Source: Actinomycetes bacterium (GTDB lineage: Bacteria; Actinomycetota; Acidimicrobiia; Acidimicrobiales; SZUA-35). From it: a stretch of 17,344 bases of DNA. Below the pieces are notes generated by a model. The model saw only the letters and a list, made by a program, of their open reading frames with translations. It was not told the DNA's origin and did no database searches. This document shows positions 14,913 through 17,344 of this stretch, one piece after another. The number at the start of each line of letters is the position of its first letter. Position 1 is the stretch's first letter. The stretch lies in assembly GCA_024227975.1 (NCBI GenBank), contig JAAETV010000138.1:1-17344 (forward strand), given 5' to 3'. The position numbers and the translations under genes were made by a program.

Positions 14913-16805
14913 TCAGTTGAGTTGCGTACCCAGACCGGTGCGGACGAGCTCCTGATAGTTCTCGATGAGCTGCTCGACCTCCTCCAGATCGAGAGCATGC
15001 AGGAAGTCAACTGCGGTGTAGGCAAAGGTCGGGAAGCCCGAGACGTACCACCGACCATCGCGCTCGACCACGGTCAGCCCAGGCCGACCAGCATCAGCGA
15101 AGGCGGTCTGGTAGTTCTCTTGAGCATTGAACAGTCCGTCTGACGCACCGTCAATGGACAGGTCTTCATCGCAGAATCGCTGCTGGTCAGCTCCCGCTGC
15201 CAGTATCAAGCAATCCCCGTCTCGGGTGATTGTGACATGGGTACCGCCCACCTCGTACCAGCCCTCGAAGGTCTCCAAGTTGAAACTGCCGGCGAAAGAC
15301 TCGCCGTCAATGGTGGCCGATCCCGAGACAGTCTGGCCGCTGACGCTCAACTCAGCGGGGTTGCCCTGCACCGTTCCGGCCATCAGCAGGCCGTCACCGT
15401 TCACGGTAAAGGTCAGATCGGTGGGAAGTCCCGGATCGGAGCTGGTGACCGAGAGGACGATCTCGTCGTAGGAGACGATCTTTCTCCCGTTGCGATCCTC
15501 GGCCGAGGCCTCGGCCGACACCAGGCCCCATGTGAGTCCTCCACCGGCCACACTTGTCCTGGCTTCGTCCCAGGTTCGGGCCAGATCAGGACCGAACACA
15601 CCCCAGTAGTCGTAGACGGCCCGGAACTCCTGGGGGTCGAGCATGGTCATCGTTCCAGTGGCATCGAGATCCATGAGATTGTCGATGAAGTCGATTGCGG
15701 CCTGCTCCGGGCTGTCGGCACCGACTGGGGTAGGAGCCTGGTCGAAGGGAGGGGCCACCTTGTCGTTGGCGAAGCCGGCGACGGTGTAGGTCCAGCTCAC
15801 GTAGAATGCGCCACCTTCCTCAACGACGGCAAACTCCAGAGGAGTGTCGTTCTGGAACTCCTGACCGAGATCAACCGTCTCAGTCTGAACCGATAGGTCA
15901 GAGTTGGCGTTCTCCGTCTCGATCCATTCTCGCAGGCGCCCCTCGAAACTGTCCTGGACCACCTTGGGGTCGTAGGTGACCTCGATCATGCCGTCGGTGA
16001 CGGTGACCCATTGGATGTCGTCGCGACCCCCCACCGGCTCGACCGCATAGACGAGGGCACCCGGCTCACCATCAGCTGGGATATCGAACTGAATACCGAA
16101 CAGACCTAGGGGGTTGCCGTCGTCATCGATCGCATCGTCGGCCAAGAGATCAAGTCGGGCCAACTCGACCAGCACCGCGGTCGAAGGTTCGAGAACGGCC
16201 TCCCGCTCCGATGGAAGCGCTATCTCAGCCACGGCCAGAACATCCTCCTCATCCAGGGCAGCGAAGAACATGGCGGCCGCTTCCTCAGGCGTGTCGGCCC
16301 CGCCAGGCCCGGACAGTGCCCGCCAAAGGGCGAAGGTGCCAGCGGCTCCGATCAGTACGACAGCGGCCACGATGCCAAAGCGACCTCCGTTTCGCCGGAG
16401 CACGTCGCCCAGCCCACCGCCAGTCGTCGCCTGATCGACGTAGCCAATCTGGCCCGGCTGCCCGTAGTACTGCTGACCCGGCTGCTGCTGATAGTGAGCC
16501 TGTCCCTGACCCGGCTGCTCATAGTACTGAGGCTGGCCCGGCTGCTGCTGCTGATACTCAGGCTGAATTGGGGGTGCTTGCTGAGTCGGCTGGACCGGCT
16601 GGGTCGGAGGCTGATAGTGAGCCTGCGTCGGAGGCTGATACTGGGGAGGCCCCTGGGGGACCTGAGGCTGGTTCTGCGGCGGGTGTCCTTGATTGGCGAC
16701 CTGGGTCGGTGCGTGAGGACTCGAACCTGGCACTGGTGGGGATGTCGGCTCACCATCGTCGGGTTGCTCATCGGCCTCATCGTTCCACTGCTGCTGATCG
16801 GACAT
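14913..16805 (-). CDS. Single-pass membrane protein with Pro/Gln/Tyr-rich tail and two related outer modules
   Basis: The 630-residue protein has an acidic start (1-20), a disordered Pro/Gln/Tyr/Gly-rich cytoplasmic region (27-125), a basic stop (LRRNGGR, 136-142) and one membrane helix (143-162). A long acidic outer part follows. Two segments there look duplicated: each opens with D-[TS]-P-E-x-A-A and a helix (171-182; 364-375), followed by an LPSE or LDPQE turn. Each closes with a GxxYVS strand (EEGGAFYVS 329-337; ERDGRWYVS 581-589). This suggests two NTF2/DUF4878-like modules, a fold typical of actinobacterial lipoprotein-like proteins. The second module has a beta-rich insert, and C532/C545 could pair. 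GGGAG lies about 8 nt before the ATG. The role is unknown; similar PQ-rich tails in actinobacteria mark envelope or cell-division proteins. Confidence 0.8.
   Translation of the reverse strand: MSDQQQWNDEADEQPDDGEPTSPPVPGSSPHAPTQVANQGHPPQNQPQVPQGPPQYQPPTQAHYQPPTQPVQPTQQAPPIQPEYQQQQPGQPQYYEQPGQGQAHYQQQPGQQYYGQPGQIGYVDQATTGGGLGDVLRRNGGRFGIVAAVVLIGAAGTFALWRALSGPGGADTPEEAAAMFFAALDEEDVLAVAEIALPSEREAVLEPSTAVLVELARLDLLADDAIDDDGNPLGLFGIQFDIPADGEPGALVYAVEPVGGRDDIQWVTVTDGMIEVTYDPKVVQDSFEGRLREWIETENANSDLSVQTETVDLGQEFQNDTPLEFAVVEEGGAFYVSWTYTVAGFANDKVAPPFDQAPTPVGADSPEQAAIDFIDNLMDLDATGTMTMLDPQEFRAVYDYWGVFGPDLARTWDEARTSVAGGGLTWGLVSAEASAEDRNGRKIVSYDEIVLSVTSSDPGLPTDLTFTVNGDGLLMAGTVQGNPAELSVSGQTVSGSATIDGESFAGSFNLETFEGWYEVGGTHVTITRDGDCLILAAGADQQRFCDEDLSIDGASDGLFNAQENYQTAFADAGRPGLTVVERDGRWYVSGFPTFAYTAVDFLHALDLEEVEQLIENYQELVRTGLGTQLN
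16434..16685 (-). repeat. Low-complexity repeat region coding the Pro/Gln/Tyr-rich tail
   Basis: This stretch encodes residues 41-124 of the 630-residue membrane protein. It contains a tandem 24-bp unit (GTCGGAGGCTGATA at 16603 and again at 16627), which gives the octapeptide YQPPTQAH followed by YQPPTQPV. Looser copies of Y-x-Q-P-G-Q type follow (PEYQQQQPGQ, PQYYEQPGQ, HYQQQPGQQ, YYGQPGQ). Such DNA is prone to copy-number change by slippage. Confidence 0.8.
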
Positions 16806-16886
16806 ACCCGACTCCCTTCGCTTTCGCGAGCCCTCCAGGCCACTGCGTCGGGCCAGAGCGCGACATCGCGCCGAACAACCGACTAT

Positions 16887-17285
16887 CTACCCTTGTTCAC
16901 CGGGCTGCGGTCCTCCACGGCCACGCAAACCGGTCGTCGCCAGCACCATAGTGCAGGCGCCCCCTGCGGTTGTGGTCAATGAGCCACTCTGGAAGCCGAA
17001 CAGGGCGAGGGCCAACACTCCAGCACCGGTCAGGACCAAGCCGAGGAATATGAGGGAGGCCGTCGCTGCTCCCACCCCATCGAACAGCCAGGCCACCACC
17101 GCAGCCAAGAATACGACGGGGAGCAGAAACCAGAAGACCCGGAAAGGGGTGGCCCATTCAACACCGAGGATCTGGGCCGCTCTGAAGATGTCGAAGCTGC
17201 TCCGACCGGCCGATCCCGATCGAAACCATGGCAGCCACATGGCGCCAACGGCTACCGCTCCGGCACCGACTGCAGCCCCCGTCAT
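16887..17285 (-). CDS. Small multi-helix membrane protein
   Basis: The 132-residue protein has about four hydrophobic segments (numbered from ATG 17285): 3-19, 47-66, 72-94 and 103-117. The first is followed by MWLPWFRSGSAGRSSFDIFRAA, in which an LPW motif next to a Ser/Arg/Gly loop is typical of small actinobacterial membrane proteins related in style to the Trp-operon-associated family. No catalytic residues are visible. The start is uncertain: ATG 17285 gives MTGAAVGAG directly before the first helix, while a GTG at 17312 would add nine residues; neither has a good Shine-Dalgarno. It ends 81 nt before the 630-residue membrane protein on the same strand, so joint transcription is plausible. 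The C-terminus is Gly/Pro/Gln-rich. Confidence 0.6.
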   Translation of the reverse strand: MTGAAVGAGAVAVGAMWLPWFRSGSAGRSSFDIFRAAQILGVEWATPFRVFWFLLPVVFLAAVVAWLFDGVGAATASLIFLGLVLTGAGVLALALFGFQSGSLTTTAGGACTMVLATTGLRGRGGPQPGEQG

Positions 17286-17344
17286 CGTGATCCGGTTCCC
17301 AGTACAACCCACAGTCGCAGACCATAGATTCTCAACGGCCAGTA

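Noticed and set aside
15237..15896. 219-residue plus-strand frame
   Set aside because: Antisense shadow of the 630-residue membrane protein; no recognisable features.
16434..16685. Repeats in this region as a CRISPR array or minisatellite
   Set aside because: The repeats are in-frame codon repeats of a Pro/Gln/Tyr-rich protein segment, with no spacers and no cas genes.

Overview
The window is about 17.3 kb of GC-rich, densely packed chromosome that reads as the core genome of a high-GC actinobacterium, most likely of the class Acidimicrobiia. This is inferred from GTP-dependent PEP carboxykinase, a mycobacterial-type alpha-methylacyl-CoA racemase, the recG/rsmD neighbourhood, many GTG starts, and several small membrane proteins of a style I associate with that class. 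I see no rRNA, tRNA, insertion sequence, integrase, CRISPR array or clear prophage gene.

Left part (1-4185). A genome-maintenance block runs leftwards: an 84-residue piece resembling the C-terminal end of the DAK2-domain protein FakA/YloV, overlapping recG by 4 nt, then rsmD. Two rightward genes sit between recG and rsmD: a 55-residue zinc-ribbon protein (absent from simple long-ORF listings) and an AhpD-like peroxidase-related enzyme.

Centre-left (4186-7414). Three rightward genes: a degenerate cold-shock-like domain protein, pckG (PEP carboxykinase, GTP), and a glycosyltransferase-like gene starting 5 nt after pckG.

Centre (7403-9905). Three leftward envelope genes: a four-helix membrane protein, a membrane-anchored beta-propeller protein and an EcsC-family protein. 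A rightward 105-residue orphan (9978-10295) diverges from them.

Right part (10348-17285). Leftward Mcr/AMACR-type racemase; a rightward minimal CcdA-like membrane protein preceded by a short doubtful ORF; then a leftward run of a serine beta-lactamase-fold hydrolase, an NrtR-like Nudix/winged-helix regulator with a damaged Nudix box, a 630-residue membrane protein with a Pro/Gln/Tyr-rich tail and two related external modules, and a small multi-helix membrane protein at the edge.

The genes do not form one pathway. I found no convincing new multi-gene system. The best leads are the FakA remnant in the canonical fakA slot, the inactive-looking NrtR relative without NAD genes nearby, the minimal CcdA-like protein with its coupled short ORF, and the duplicated-module membrane protein.
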